In this document: positions 32,569 to 46,482 of the stretch, piece after piece
How positions within the stretch are numbered: position 1 is the first letter of the stretch
Layout: every line of letters starts with the position of its first letter
Origin: Leptobrachium leishanense
Lineage: Eukaryota > Chordata > Amphibia > Anura > Megophryidae
Assembly: GCA_009667805.1 (NCBI GenBank)
Contig: CM019065.1
Coordinates: 18,872,611-18,936,610, forward strand
Length of the DNA stretch: 64,000 bases
Reading direction: 5' to 3'
Position numbers and translations under genes: made by a program
The notes under the pieces: model-generated
Database searches by the model: none
The model's input: only the letters and a program-made list of their open reading frames with translations
Told to the model about the DNA's origin: nothing

Positions 32569-33896
32569 TATTATTATTATTCTTTATTTATAAAGCGCCA
32601 GCATATTCCGCAGCGCTGTACAATAAGCACAGTACAGACAGGGTTACAATACATTGAACAACATTTGACAAACAGTACAGGAGGAGATGAGGGCCCTATT
32701 CCCGTAGGAACTCACAATCTGGGAGGGTTGGGGTTGGAAATAGGAGGAGAGGACTGTAAGGTGAGAGTGATTGATGGTTGCGTCAGTGAGTTGGGTGGTA
32801 GGCTTCCCTAAATAGGAACGTTTTAAGGGAGCGTTTGAAGGAAGAGAAGTTAGGGGAAAGTCTGACAGTACGAGGGAGAGCGTTCCAGAGACTGGGGGCT
32901 GCGCGTGAGAAGTCCTGCAGTCTATCATGGGAAGAGGTGAAGCGGGGAGAAGCTAGGCGCAGGTCGCTGTTTGACCTTAGGGAGCGGGCTGGGGTGTATT
33001 TGGTGATTAGTGAGGACAGGTAGTGGGGCGCTGAGTTAGTGAGGGTTTTGTAGGTAAGGAAAAGGATTTTGAACTTAATTCTGCAGTGGATGGGGAGCCA
33101 GTGAAGGGACTCGCAGAGGGGAGCGGCAGAGACAGAGCGGCAGGTGAGGTGAATTAGCCTGGCGGAGGCGTTCAGGATGGATTGTAGGGGGGAGAGGCGG
33201 GACAGAGGGAGGCCAGATAAGAGATTATTGCAATAGTCGAGTCGGGAGATTACCAGGGCGTGTATGAGTTGTTTTGTGGTGACAGCGGTAAGAAATGGCC
33301 AAATTCTGGAAATATTACGCAGTTGGTATTGGCAGGAGGAGGAAAGAGACTTGATGTGGGGGATGAAGGAAAGAGCAGAGTCAAGTGTAACTCCAAGACA
33401 GCGAACTTGGTTTGATGGGGAGATGGTGATACCCTCCACCGTGATAGAGAAGTCAGGAGGTGGGGAGGCATTGGTGGGAGGAATAAGTAGGAGTTCAGTC
33501 TTTGACATGTTGATCTTTAGGTGGTGGGAGGCCATCCAGGAGGAGATCCAGATAAACAGTCACTGACTTTTGAGAGGACAGGGGGAGAGAGATCAGGGGT
33601 AGAGAGGTAGATCTGAGTGTCATCAGCGTAGAGGTGGTAATTAAAGCCAAAGCTGTTGATGATTTTACCCAGGGAGGAGGTGTAGATGGAAAAGAGCAGA
33701 GGACCAAGGACAGAGCCTTGAGGTACACCAACAGATAGAGGCAATGAGGAGGAGGAGTTACCAGTAAAGGACACACAGAAGGACCTGTTGGATAAATAGG
33801 AGTCAACCCAAGCAAGTGCAGTGTCACCGAGACCCAGAGAGTTGAGGGTCTGTAGAAGGAGGGGGTGGTCAACAGTGTCAAAAGCAGCCGATAGAT
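32569..33896 (-). mobile_element. LINE family B inserted in LINE A
   Basis: Its TTATT-type 3' tail lies at 32569-32590 and its 5' truncation point at about 33896 ([10 protein letters not shown]). LINE A is continuous once it is removed, with a gatct duplication at the junctions ('ggattgatct' and 'atagatctgggg'). Confidence 0.85.
32783..33535 (-). pseudogene. LINE B RT C-terminal domain
   Basis: Open 250-codon frame: [30 protein letters not shown], and ending [19 protein letters not shown]. Typical thumb and C-terminus of L2/CR1/Rex1-group elements. A frameshift near 33540 separates it from the palm domain encoded upstream. Confidence 0.85.
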
Positions 33897-34185
33897 CTGG
33901 GGTTAAGTAGTTCCAATAGTGATAATAATCACGTAATTGTGTGTAGATGCATTTTTCCAAAATTTTGGACATTACAGGGAGCAACGATATCGGACGGTAG
34001 TTGGATACCAAAGTACTGTCACCACTTTTATGGATAGGTACCACTTTTGCAGTCTTCCAGAGTTTGGGTATGTATCCAGTCGCCAGTGATTCATTGATTA
34101 GGGTTGCGACAGGATTTGCAATTGCCGGTGCACTGATTTTCAGCAGCATTGCTGGTATTTGATCAGGTCCAGACTGGTATTTCAT
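33517..34185 (-). pseudogene. Chimeric LINE A-LINE B reverse transcriptase frame
   Basis: A single 222-codon frame joins the LINE A RT start ([11 protein letters not shown] to [10 protein letters not shown]) in frame to the LINE B palm ([33 protein letters not shown]). The joint is the 5' end of the nested LINE B at about 33896. All RT core motifs are present but come from two families. It ends by frameshift in [11 protein letters not shown]. Confidence 0.85.
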
Positions 34186-35051
34186 TTTTTCTTACGGAGA
34201 AGTTTAGTAACGACACTGACAGGCACTGGTCTAAAACTGAATTCCTGTCTGATACAGGGACTTTGCACTGTTGGAGGGGCCTGACCTGCATGAGGCCTTT
34301 CTGATTGCATGTCATTTCCTAGCTTGGCAACAAAAGTGGTGGCGCATTCAACAAAATAACCATTAAAGGCATTTGCTACATCTAGGGGGTATTGCAGGGT
34401 TTGGTTGTTTACTTTGACAGCAGCTGGCTGGGAGTGGACTGGGGGTGCTTGTATGTTACTTATGGTTCTCCAAACGTTTCTAGGGTTTGATAGGTTATTG
34501 TTTAGACTTTCATTGAAGTAATGGGCTTTGGCCATTTTTGTTTGTTTTGTGCATTCATTCCGGCATTTTCGGTATTCGCAGTGATCGTTCATGGAACCAG
34601 TACTCTTGAAATTTGACCACAGTGAATCTCTAAGACGGTACATTAGTGTAAGATCAGCTGTAACCCAGGGGAGATGGGTCCCTTTTACTTGCACTTTATG
34701 CAGTGGGGCATGGGAATTCCAGACTTTCAGGAGCTCAGACTGAAAGTATTCAATTGCACAGTCTAGGTCTGGGATTAGGTTTAGTCTGTACCAGGGGAGC
34801 TGTATGAGATCACTTAGGAAGGATTCAAGAATAAATTTCTTGAAAGACCTGGTGGTTATTACCTTTGGGGGAGATTTCATGGCCTTTATTTTAAGTCCTG
34901 CTGGATGAGGATGATTAGCTTCTCTCTGCCAGGGCCAGGTAGAGAGACTGACTGAGTTTTGGGTGTGTGCTGAAAGAGAAATTAAGATTGCAAATAGCAT
35001 CACATTGGGCTGAAGTTGTCCAGGAACTAGGGGGGAGTTTGTAGGGGGCAA
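34182..35051 (-). pseudogene. LINE A linker region between endonuclease and RT
   Basis: 289 codons including RKCRNECTKQTKMAKAHYFN and NPRNVWRTISNIQ, a pattern seen between endonuclease and RT in this LINE group. No endonuclease motifs are visible upstream. Offset by a frameshift from the RT frame at 34185. Confidence 0.7.
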
Positions 35052-35197
35052 TAAAAGTTAAGGTTCATTGAACAGGGACATGGGGCAGAATAGCAGGCCT
35101 CGAGAAAATATAGAAAAAGGGAGTGGAATGCAGAAATCAGATAGCATTACAACAATTCAAATATATAAAAGATACACTTGTGTGCTATATAGATATA

Positions 35198-36813
<1,616 letters not shown>

Positions 36814-36949
36814 TATATGTATATTCTATCTACATCTATATCACACACATATACAGTGATATTACAATGTAAACATAATATACATCAAGAGAAAAGGCAT
36901 TAGGCTATGTCAGATCACCTTCAGTGAATGAAGTTTCTAAGCAAGATGC

Positions 36950-37760
36950 CTCATTGTTGTGAGTCCTGCTGGATGAGGATGATTAGCTTCTCTCTGCCAG
37001 GGCCAGGTAGAGAGACTGACTGAGTTTTGGGTGTGTGCTTCAGTGAATGAAGTTTCTAAGCAAGATGCCTCTATTCTGACTCCGATCGTTGTATAGCGAT
37101 TTATCCCTTGCAGAGACCTCTATGCCTGGCCTGTATAAGTAGATGCAATCACCGAGGACAATCCTTATCAGATAGCTGAACTCACCAAAACACTGTTTCT
37201 TTCCACGACTTGCTTTATTCCGTACATCAGGTTACAGCAGATGATGGAATGATATGTTTTATGCGGTCAAAAGATGATACTGTCCTTGGGAGGGGCAGGC
37301 ATGGGGCAGGCATATGGCAGCATGGCTTAAACAAAGCAGGAAATACATTTAGCAAGAAAAAACAAACAGTCAAAATATTAATAAATAGATGCAAGCATAA
37401 AATATTAACAGTACGATTAAAGTCAAAATTGTGGCGTAGAATTGCAGAAGACATGTTGAATCGCCGGTACCTTCAGATTCAGAGTCCAGGAGCACGCGTG
37501 GCGGCAGAGGGTGATGTGAGTGTGTGTGGCTGGGCTTCAGATTCAGAGTCCAGGAGCACGCGTGGCGGCAGAGGGTGATGTGAGTGTTGTGGTGAGTCCT
37601 GCTGGATGAGGATGATTAGCTTCTCTCTGCCAGGTCCAGGTAGAGAGACTGACTTAGTTTTGGGTGTGTGCTTCAGTGAATAAAGTTTCTAAGCAAGATG
37701 CCTCATTGTGGTGAGTCCTGCTGGATGAGGATGATTAGCTTCTCTCTGCCAGGGCCACAC
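36950..37760 (-). repeat. Repeated 5'-end modules of LINE A
   Basis: 'gatgaggatgattagcttct' with 'agagagactgactgagtttt' and 'tctaagcaagatgcctc' occurs near 34900, 36970, 37610 and 37730. A 59-65-bp duplication (gattcagagtccaggagcac) lies at 37470-37588. This looks like a tandemly repeated 5' UTR, as many LINEs have. Confidence 0.6.
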
Positions 37761-38697
37761 ATAAGATCCAATGAATGATAATAAAAATGTCTGGAATTTA
37801 CACATACGATCCAATGAATGATAATAAAAATGTCTGGAATTTACCCATAAGCTCTTATGAATAATGGTAAAAAGATCTGTTACAGAAAAAAGAAAAATTA
37901 TGAAAAAAGGAAGAAAATGGGGCAAAAAATATATTTGCTGCCTCCTGCCTTGCGTGTGCCACTTTTGCTGGTATCAATAAATATTGGACGTACAATACAA
38001 ATAACTTTTATTGAATCATTCTAAAAATAACACATTATTAAAATACATAAATAGTATCAATGTGTGAAGTATGCAAAGCAGACTGGTAAATGCGTAAAGA
38101 AGTCGCCACCGACGAAGTGCCTATATGGTATAGGTATTCAGTGTGCAGGGTAGGGTGTATTAGTAGATAAATACATGAAATTAATCTCTTGCCAATTGGT
38201 GAGGGCATACCGCACCCTATTAATGGGTGTTATATTAACAAAAAAGACGGTAGCCTAACATAAATACACCCCACTGGATTGTGGTTCGTCCTAGGACTTT
38301 ACTTGCAATTATACACAAATAATAGTAGAAACCCAAGTACAGTTTAAGGAAATTCAGCTTACAGGGTTTAGATGGACATATAGTTAGAATAACCCTCTAG
38401 TACCAAGGTGTCCTGTGGGTTGTTTAGGGCATAAAGGCAAAATAATGCTGAATAATCACACCCTCCTAAACAGTGGTAGAGCCAACAAAGGAGGGTGTGA
38501 TCACCACTGATCGGTGTTGGAATGAAACTTTTGCTGCTGTGTGTTTCTGTGTGAAAAGGAAATTAATTCAGGTAAGTATCTAGGTGTCAGAGGCCTTTGT
38601 AATGGGGGGGGGGGGCACTAGTGAAAGACTAGCTACATATTCTATCTGAAAATGCGGCAATTTAGAGGATAATCAGCCAGAAATTAATACATGCAGA
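37761..38697. other. Intergenic
   Basis: 37761-37850 holds two copies of the 47-bp 'atccaatgaatgataataaa' repeat. The rest is AT-rich without gene. A small hairpin sits at 38453-38505. Confidence 0.5.
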
Positions 38698-40451
38698 CAG
38701 GCCAGCCATCAGAAATTTTGGGGCCCCTTACTGGCTCTCAGAAGGGGCCCCCCCCGATCCCCTCTTCCCATAGGAAATACATTATTTCGTGTGAATTGTG
38801 ATCACATTAGAGTGCTAGTGCCAATATCTTAAAAACGCACACATTGCTCGCACAACAGCACATTTAACATAAAGTACCTATCTGCTTCAAATAATTTAAG
38901 ACAGTATGAAATTGTGATTAAAAAAATATGAATCAAGATCGTATTACAGAGTGTTGCTCCCAGTACCTTAAAAAAAAAATCACATAAAATGTGTATTTTC
39001 CTGCCTGTTTGGAGCCAAAAGCCAGCTTAGCATGCAAGGGCAGGGATAAACTTCATTTACGGCACTGAGTACCAAGCCCAATTTTCACTGACAAAAACAG
39101 CCGAGCTTATTGAAGTGATTGCACGTAAAAGTTTTTCCAATTTACTCAGGGCCTGCCCTGTGCTGCCTGGAGCCAAGGATGAAATGCTGTCCCCTCCCCC
39201 ACCCCACCCCAATACACCCTCATAGAAATTTATTTATTTATTTATAATATATAATTTCAGAGTAGGTAGCACTCAGTCTGTGTTAGTTAGGAGTAACTTA
39301 GTGCCCGGGTGCTACTCGTGGAGTCAATATAGTAAAAAATAGATAAGTGCACACCGGGACTTGTAAAATAGAAAAACTTTATTTGGTATGCATTAAAAAC
39401 CAGGAGTGTGCAGTCACTGCCCATAGTGCCGAGGTGCTGCCTGGCTGAAACCATCAGCAGCTCGTCCTCCCAAACCTCTGCAGCTGGAAGCAGATTACAA
39501 TTTAGCACTGAGGTTTCATGTTGTTCGCGTCTGGCCACAAACACATTCCAACCCCTCCACACACTGCTACATGCAGACTGAGACAGTGATCCCTCCACAC
39601 AGAACTTGCTGCCGTTAATAGAGGATGTCTGTGAGCTGACAGCTGGAGGGAGAGCACGGCGTGCAGGCAGCTCCCAGACATCCTCTATTAACGGCAGCAA
39701 TGGCACAAAGTGCTGTGTGGAGGGATCACTGTCTCAGTTTGCATGTAGCAGTGTGTGGAGGGGTTGGGGTCTACTCTTGGGGAATGTGTCTGAGCTGAAA
39801 GCTGGAGGGAGAGCACGGCGTGCAGGCAGCTCCCTGGCTCCTCTCACTGTACACATTACAAAGCGCGCTGCAGTGCTGGGAACCTCCAGTTTTTGGGGTG
39901 CTGTACCTGAACAGCTGCTCCTTGGCTGCCTCCGATGGTTTCTTCTACTCTGCCCTCCTCCTGCAAGTCAGGTGACAGTGACAGCCCGGTCTTAGCTGAG
40001 GGAACAGTGACCGTGCCCCCACACACGCAGCCACGCTGCCTAGGAGTGGGAGAGCGGCGGCCGGAAGGAGACAGTAACGAGTGTGTGGGCGGGCCGGATC
40101 TCATTCTGCAGAATGAGATCTGGCCCGCCAAAATGCACGTTAATCCTTCTCCTGCCAGTTGCCTCTCTCACTTCCTCCCAGCGCCGCAGAAGCCAGGGAT
40201 GAGTTCGAGGGGAGGGGGCATGGGCTGCCTGCTGCAGATGTCTGTCGCTCCCCCTCTGACATCATCAGAGGGGGCCCGTCAGCTGCCGACCGCCATCTTT
40301 GATGCTCTGCTCGGCGCACGGGGCCCAGGTAGGCCGCAGTAACTCCTCGGAGGCCTGCGGCCTACAGTAAACATAGACGCCGACAGCGGGCCCCCCTAGT
40401 CCCCGGGCCCCTTACTGCTGCATGGGCTGTAATGCCCTGATGGCGGCCCTG
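38698..40451. mobile_element. hAT element, TSD catgcaga
   Basis: A perfect 8-bp duplication catgcaga lies at 38690-38697 and 40452-40459. Ends CAGGCCAGCCATCAG and CTGATGGCGGCCCTG are inverse copies. No hAT transposase (no BED or hATC motif). An internal palindrome lies at 39540-39770 with arms around 'ctgccgttaatagaggatgt'. Confidence 0.88.
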
Positions 40452-40629
40452 CATGCAGACACAAAATACAATTGTGATGATAGAATATTGCAGAATGTGA
40501 TGGTGGTCATCGTGTTGAGATCTGGATACCTGGCTTGTGATTGCAGAGATGTTCCTAGCAGACTGATCAGTGTTGGGATGAAACTTTAGTCCAAGTAGCC
40601 TCCGCTACATATTGATTGGGTGCGATGTG

Positions 40630-41252
40630 TTCTGTGTGTGTGTAATGTCAGTATCTGTGTTTGTGATGTGTTCTGTGTGTGTGTAATGTCAGTATCTGTG
40701 TTTGTGATGGGTTCTGTGTGTGTATAATGTCAGTATCTGTGTTTGTGATGTGTTCTGTGTGTGTGTAATGTCAGTATCTGTGTTTGTGATGTGTTCTGTG
40801 TGTGTGTATTGCCAGTATCTGTGTTTGTGATGTGTTCTGTGTGTGTGTAATGTCTGTATCTGTGTTTGTGATATGTTCTGTGTGTGTAATGTCAGTATCT
40901 GTGTTTGTGATGGGTTCTGTGTGTGTAATGTCAGTATCTGTGTTTGTGATGTGTTCTGCGTGTGTGTAATGTCAGTATCTGTGTTTGTGATGGGTTCTGT
41001 GTGTGTAATGCCAGTATCTGTGTTTGTGATGTGTTCTGTGTGTGTGTAATGTCAGTATATGTGTTTGTGATGGGTTCTGTGTGTGTAATGTCAGTATCTG
41101 TGTTTGTGATGGGTTCTGTGTGCGTAATGTCAGTATATGTGTTTGTGATGGGTTCTGGGTGTGTGAAATGTCAGTATCTGCGTTTGTGATGGGTTCTGTT
41201 TGCGTAATGTCAGTATATGTGTTTGTGATGGGTTCTGTGTGTGTAATGTCAG
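40630..41252. repeat. 39-bp tandem array, left part
   Basis: Units 'tgtcagtatctgtgtttgtg' plus 'atgggttctgtgtgtgtaa', about 16 copies, some with an extra gt. Confidence 0.92.
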
Positions 41253-42218
41253 TGTAGCGCTGCTTTAAAAACACTGTATTCTTGTGCATTGAACTATTGC
41301 TGCCACCAGAGGGAGACAGAGACATTGTGGACTGTGCTGGACAAAACCGAACTACATTTACCATCATCCTTTGCGTGAGGACAGGAAGGAGGTGGTACAA
41401 GGAAGAGGAATGAGATCAGCAGCCTCGTGCAAGGCATGGTCAGAGTGAGCGGAGCAGTGAAAGGTGGAGGACGCATGTTGGAGCTGTCAGGGATCACAAC
41501 CAGGCCAGAGTACAGACGCTGTCTTACTGGTGCTGGAGATCGGGACAGTGACCATGTTGAGACCTACCTACCTACCATGTTGAGACCACGCTGAGACGTC
41601 TGGAGGACAAGCTGGATCCGGCAGGACCCCGAGTTAGGAGACCGCGCTGATCGATTGGGAGTGCAGGCGGCAGATCGTGGTTCCAGTTGCGGAGATTTGG
41701 CAAGCAGGGAGCAGATTCAGTGGCACGGAGTTCCCAGTACACAACAGATAAGATATTTTGATCGAGGCATCAAGTGCTGGACAGTTTCGTTCATCAGATG
41801 GGTGAGAGGCCTTCAGGCCACAGTTCCAAAACAGAAATGCATGCTGCAATATTGTTTAAATTCACAGGGCCCCAACGGTGACTAGTCGAAGATTGTTTTT
41901 TTTTCGTTTACTGGCCAGTTGAACATAGTACCCGGGTACCCTAGACAACACACATATATATTTTTTGAGCTATTATTCACGGGACTTACACTCCAGAACT
42001 GAGGGGGTTAACCATTTCTTTTACCGCCGCGTGTTTTTCCCGCGTTACAAATTCTCGTCATTCAAATACCGTATATGCATAATATATGCTGCTTTATTGG
42101 GATCAGTAAAGGATATAATCTATAAAAATCCACAACCGTGCTGGTGTATAGTTATTTCCTAGTGTGGTGAGACTAACTCGAGGTTTATTCAGCGGCTCCT
42201 CCAGGGGTGAGTGCTACA
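41253..42218. mobile_element. Solo LTR, 966 bp, TSD tcag
   Basis: Begins TGTAGCGCT and ends AGTGCTACA, inverse ends with TG/CA. A 4-bp duplication tcag (41249-41252, 42219-42222) interrupts the 39-bp array in mid-unit, and joining the flanks restores 'aatgtcagtatatgtg'. Confidence 0.82.
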
Positions 42219-42695
42219 TCAGTATATGTGTTTGTGATGGTTTCTGTGTGCGTAATGTCAGTATATGTGTTTGTGATGGGTTCTGTGTGTGTAATGTCAG
42301 TGTCTGCGTTTGTGATGGGTTCTGTGTGCGTAATGTCAGTATATGCGTTTGTGATGGGTTCTGTGTGTGTGTAATGTCAGTATATGTGTTTGTGATGGGT
42401 TCTGTGTGCGTAATGTCAGTATCTGCGTTTGTGATGGGTTCTGTGTGCATAATGTCAGTATATGTGTTTGTGATGGGTTCTGTGTGTGTAATGTCAGTAT
42501 ATGTGTTTGTGATGGGTTCTGTGTGTGTAATGTCAGTATCTGTGTTTGTGATGGGTTCTGTGTGTGTAATGTCAGTATATGTGTTTGTGATGGGTTCTGT
42601 GTGTGTGTAATGTCAGTATATGTGTTTGTGATGGTTTCTGTGTGCAAATTGTCAGTATATGTGTTTGTGATGTGTTCTGTGTGCGTAATGTCAGT
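42219..42695. repeat. 39-bp tandem array, right part
   Basis: Continues the array at 40630-41252, about 12 more units, mostly with 'cagtatatgtg'. Confidence 0.92.
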
Positions 42696-42699
42696 ATCC

Positions 42700-42765
42700 C
42701 TGCCAGCAGATACAGGAGGACATCAGGGCCTATTCCCATGGGACTTTACAATCTAATGAGCTCTG
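42700..42765 (-). mobile_element. Degenerate LINE B fragment
   Basis: 'agatacaggaggacatcagg' and 'cctattcccatgggact' resemble LINE B 3' UTR (32680-32715). Confidence 0.5.
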
Positions 42766-42887
42766 CACATGGGGGGGGGGGGGTGAAATGGCTCAGCACA
42801 CATTACATTGCACAATTAGTCACACCAGTGGTTCTTCATGGCCTTTAAGCATACCTCTCTAAGACCCAGACAAGGTCAAGTGAGTTT

Positions 42888-44645
42888 TAGACATGCGCAC
42901 AGCTTTTTTTTTCCATTTAGTTTAGTTTCGGATTTTTTCGTCCCGTTTCTTTTCTCATTTCGGGTTATTTTAATCAGTTCATTTTTTTTCAATTCGGGTC
43001 ATTCATTAATTTACCGGGATTCATAATTTGCGGACCGATCAGAAATTTCAGACGCCTGGGTACTGTTTTTCGGATCACTTCGTTTTTATGTGTAATTCCG
43101 TATTTTGGGTTGATTTGTATTACGTTTATATGAGTTGTTTTGTTCTTTATTAGTTAGAATATGAAATAGATTACTACCAATAAAATTAAAATACCAGCTG
43201 TCATCCGTTTATTTTTTTAACTGCAGCAAAAAGTTTCTTGTTTATTTTTATCCATTTTTTGGTATTTTTTAGGTGACATTTTAAGTTTTCTAATTTATTT
43301 TAAAGAAATAAGGCTTTTTTAACTATAGGTTTCAATGTAAAAAAAATTTGCGTTTTTATGAAATATTTATTAAATCGTACATTTTTTTCACTTGCAGCAA
43401 AAAGTCTATCTATTTTTGAAGATTTTTAAGTAATTTTTAGGGGTTTTTTTTGGTGAAATTTTATTGTTCCTAATTTATTTTAAAACAAGGCTTTTTTCCG
43501 TTCTGCAATGAAATAAATAATATTAATTGAATACTATGGTTTAGATCAGCAGTTCAGCACCATGGACAGTTATGGAGTTCACCATGGTGCTGAAACATAC
43601 AGGTTTATTCAAAGAAAGGGGAAGTAAAGATTCTTGGTCAAAATTCTAGATCAAAATAGCCATACCAGAAAAATTCTCCCATTTATCTCACTTTCCACAT
43701 TGGCTACTTGGTCTAGATTGTTCTCTTCTCCTGCCAGTTCTCCTGGTTTTCACCTTTCTCTGAACAGCCCTGATAGTGTCTATTCAATTTATTGCAGAAT
43801 GGACAAAAGCCGAGTTTTAAAATAAATTAGGAACAATAAAATTTCAACAAAAATATCCTAAAAAAATAAATAAATAAAGAGACTTTTTGCTGCAAGTAAA
43901 AAAAATAATGGTTGAATAAATATTTAATAAAAACGTGAATATTTTTTGCATTTAAAACTATGGGAAAAAAGCCTCGTTTCGTCAAAATTATTTAGGAAGC
44001 TTTAAATTTCACAGAAAAAAATCCCGAAAAATGCCTAAAAAATCCTAAAAAATAAATAAACAAAATGTATTTTTGCTTCAAGTGAAAAAAATAAATGGTT
44101 TAATAAATATTTAGTAAAAACACAATTTTTTTTTACTTTGAAACCTATGGGAAATTAGAAACCTAAAATTTCACCCAAAAAATGCCTAAATAATTCTAAA
44201 AAATAATTAAACAAAACGACTTTTTGCTGCAAGTGAAAAAAATAAAAAGTTTAATAAATATTTAATAAAAAGAGGGATTGTTTTAACATTGAAACCTATA
44301 GGCAAATCCTATAGGTTTCAACGTTAAAAAAAATCAGTGTTTTTATTACTTTAAAATCATTTTGTTCCATTTCTTTTTCGCTTTTGGTCATTTTCGTGCC
44401 GTTTTTTTTAGTATTGGATCATTATGTTCCGTTTTGGATCATTTTTGCTCCTTTTTTTTTCCCGTTTCAGTTAATTTTTGTTCCGTTTTATATTGTTTCT
44501 GATCTTTTTCGGATCATTTTGACTTCCGATATTTTGTTTTGTTTTCGGCCGATACGATATTTCGGACAGGGAATTTTTCATTTTTCAGAAACGTAAAAAT
44601 TAACGAAAACGTAGATTTTTGTTCGAATTTCAAATGCACATTCTA
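42888..44645. mobile_element. hAT-type foldback element, AT-rich
   Basis: Ends tagacatgcgca and tgcacattcta belong to the family at 6993 and 49299. Flanking 8-mers gtgagttt and gcgacttt match at six of eight positions. The interior is a set of imperfect inverted AT-rich repeats ('cctaaaaaataaataaa' and inverse, 'aactataggtttcaatgt' and inverse near 44310). No gene. Confidence 0.65.
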
Positions 44646-44940
44646 GCGACTTTGTGCTTTTTCAGTCCAAGTACAAACAGTTCTAAATCTGCTCTATTGA
44701 AGTGGTGACCCATTATTTTCTGCAAATTGTCTAAAACATCAGATCTTTATAACAATCCTTGTGGCTACTGGCCGTTTAATTACTTCCATAGTGGAGTTGT
44801 GTGGATATCTGACATGTGCTATGTTCCAGGTCAGTATTTCTCACAGACGTTCCATGGTAAGGATGGAACAAACTTTAAAATAGAGCCCAATACATGTATT
44901 GTTTAGTTGCCGTGACCTTGTGCCTCCTCAACATGACATC
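44646..44940. other. Flank, possible 3' UTR of the sialyltransferase
   Basis: No feature beyond position after the minus-strand stop. No clear poly(A) signal identified. Confidence 0.4.
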
Positions 44941-45403
44941 TTAGAAGCATTTCCCAACCTGTAACTTAAGGATTCCTTTGCTGTGCATTTGGCTGTAGAA
45001 AAAGAACTCATCGGGCATGGAATGCGCGCCACGTTTTGGGGACATGTTATCGTAATAGTGATGTAGGATTGGTTTTCCATTAGTGTCTTGGTCAAATGGC
45101 CAGAACCCATAGAGTGTGACCTCATCGCAGATCTCCAGCGCTGTGCTGACAATCATGAAGCCAGAAGAGAGACGACGGACGACAAGACCTTTCTCCGTCC
45201 AATAGACTGCAAGATTGGTCAAGTAGTTAGGGTGGTGGTAAACCACCTTCTGCTGTGATCCAAACTCTTCCAAGGTATAGATAACCTTAAAGATCACATC
45301 AGTGGTGCTTGGAAAGGAGAAGGCTGCCATCAGGATCGGGGCTGGCTCATAGTTCTTTACCAAATCCATGAAAGGTCTTCTTCTCTCATGCAATCTTGAG
45401 TAC
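44941..45403 (-). CDS. Alpha-2,8-sialyltransferase-like, terminal exon
   Basis: Read on the minus strand from acceptor TATTTCAG (exon starts at 45403) to TAA at 44941-44943, about 153 codons. It begins YSRLHERRRPFMDLVKN. Sialylmotif S is seen as RLSSGFMIVSTALEICDEV, followed by TLYGFWPF; motif III as HHYYDN; motif VS as H-SMPD-E. It ends GILKLQVGKCF. These enzymes transfer sialic acid from CMP-sialic acid onto sialylated glycans in the Golgi lumen. The S, III and VS motifs all sit in this C-terminal part, as in the family. No break seen. The exact ST8SIA paralogue cannot be fixed from this exon. Confidence 0.9.
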
Positions 45404-46395
45404 CTGAAATAGAAATCCTGTTACACAGACGGTATGATCTTCTTAATTGGTTCTATAACCATTCATGGTATCTCCATCGTTGGTATGGCTAAATACATAC
45501 TCTCAGGCGCACCAACGACAATCAACTAGTATTCATTTTTACCCTACCATAGCCATGGCTGATATGAACTGTAAAGAAACCGGGCAATAAGGATGTAAGC
45601 ATATTGGCCCTCAATACTATGTATACAAATAGTGAACAATGATATAGTGACAATATGCAGCTGTCGTTGGTGTACAAACGGAGTGGAAGAAGCCAACAAG
45701 TGACACTTAGAACTTAGCATACAGCGCATGTAGTAATACAACATGCTATCAATGTGTACATAAAGCCACCAATCGAATAATAAGAGGTTTTAATTCACCA
45801 TATGTGAGAGATGACGAATGAATATGAAATTTGTGATCCAGGGTATTTGGTTAAAAGCAAGTCTTGGAATAAAACAAGAAAAGACTGTACGGAATCAGAA
45901 AGTGAGCATTACGTCTAAAATTGTGCAGCAGAATGGTCCACTCATATGTTCATCAAATAAGGGGTTAATAAAGTGAAACGGGTAATAAATACCACTTTTT
46001 ATTTATGCTGGTATACGTGCTTATTCTGGCTGACCCTGAAGTGTGCTGGATGTAGAGGACTACGAATCTGAATACAGATCCAGAGGCACAACTGGGACGG
46101 TGATAATGTTTTCATTTTGAACTTGTGCGTGAATTGATTTCAGCTTCTATTTGTATATGGATATACACTTCTAAGTATTTTAATTTGCCCTAGGATCACC
46201 CTCTAATCTCATCAATTAGATGATTTGATGCCTCTATATAATAGTGGCTCCAGTATAGCGTATGGTACCATCTAGAATACTGATGAACGTGTATCCCAGA
46301 AGACACCACTGGAAAATTCAAAATTCCGTGTTCACATGCTTCTACTATCCTCCCTCGCTCACGTGTATAGTTGATATGTGTTTGTTCGCTCTTAC
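45404..46395 (-). other. Sialyltransferase intron
   Basis: Unique AT-rich sequence, no TE termini recognised. Confidence 0.6.
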
Positions 46396-46482
46396 CTTTT
46401 GCTCACAATGCTTGGGTTTGCCGTAACTAGATTTGTCTTTCTTCCGGTGTCATCCGAATAATTCATGGGCGGCAAATTAAAT
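46396..46482 (-). CDS. Alpha-2,8-sialyltransferase-like, penultimate exon
   Basis: 87 nt on the minus strand between acceptor TCTTCACAG and donor GTAAG. It encodes FNLPPMNYSDDTGRKTNLV, then TANPSIVSK. This matches the segment just after sialylmotif L in ST8SIA proteins (RxNLPP..., K..LVT.NPS). The phase joins exactly to the exon at 45403 (split Arg codon). Upstream exons, including motif L, were not found in the window; they probably lie beyond a long intron. Confidence 0.85.

Noticed and set aside
39287..39995. Open frames on both strands in the hAT element
   Set aside because: They arise from the internal palindrome and show no transposase motif.
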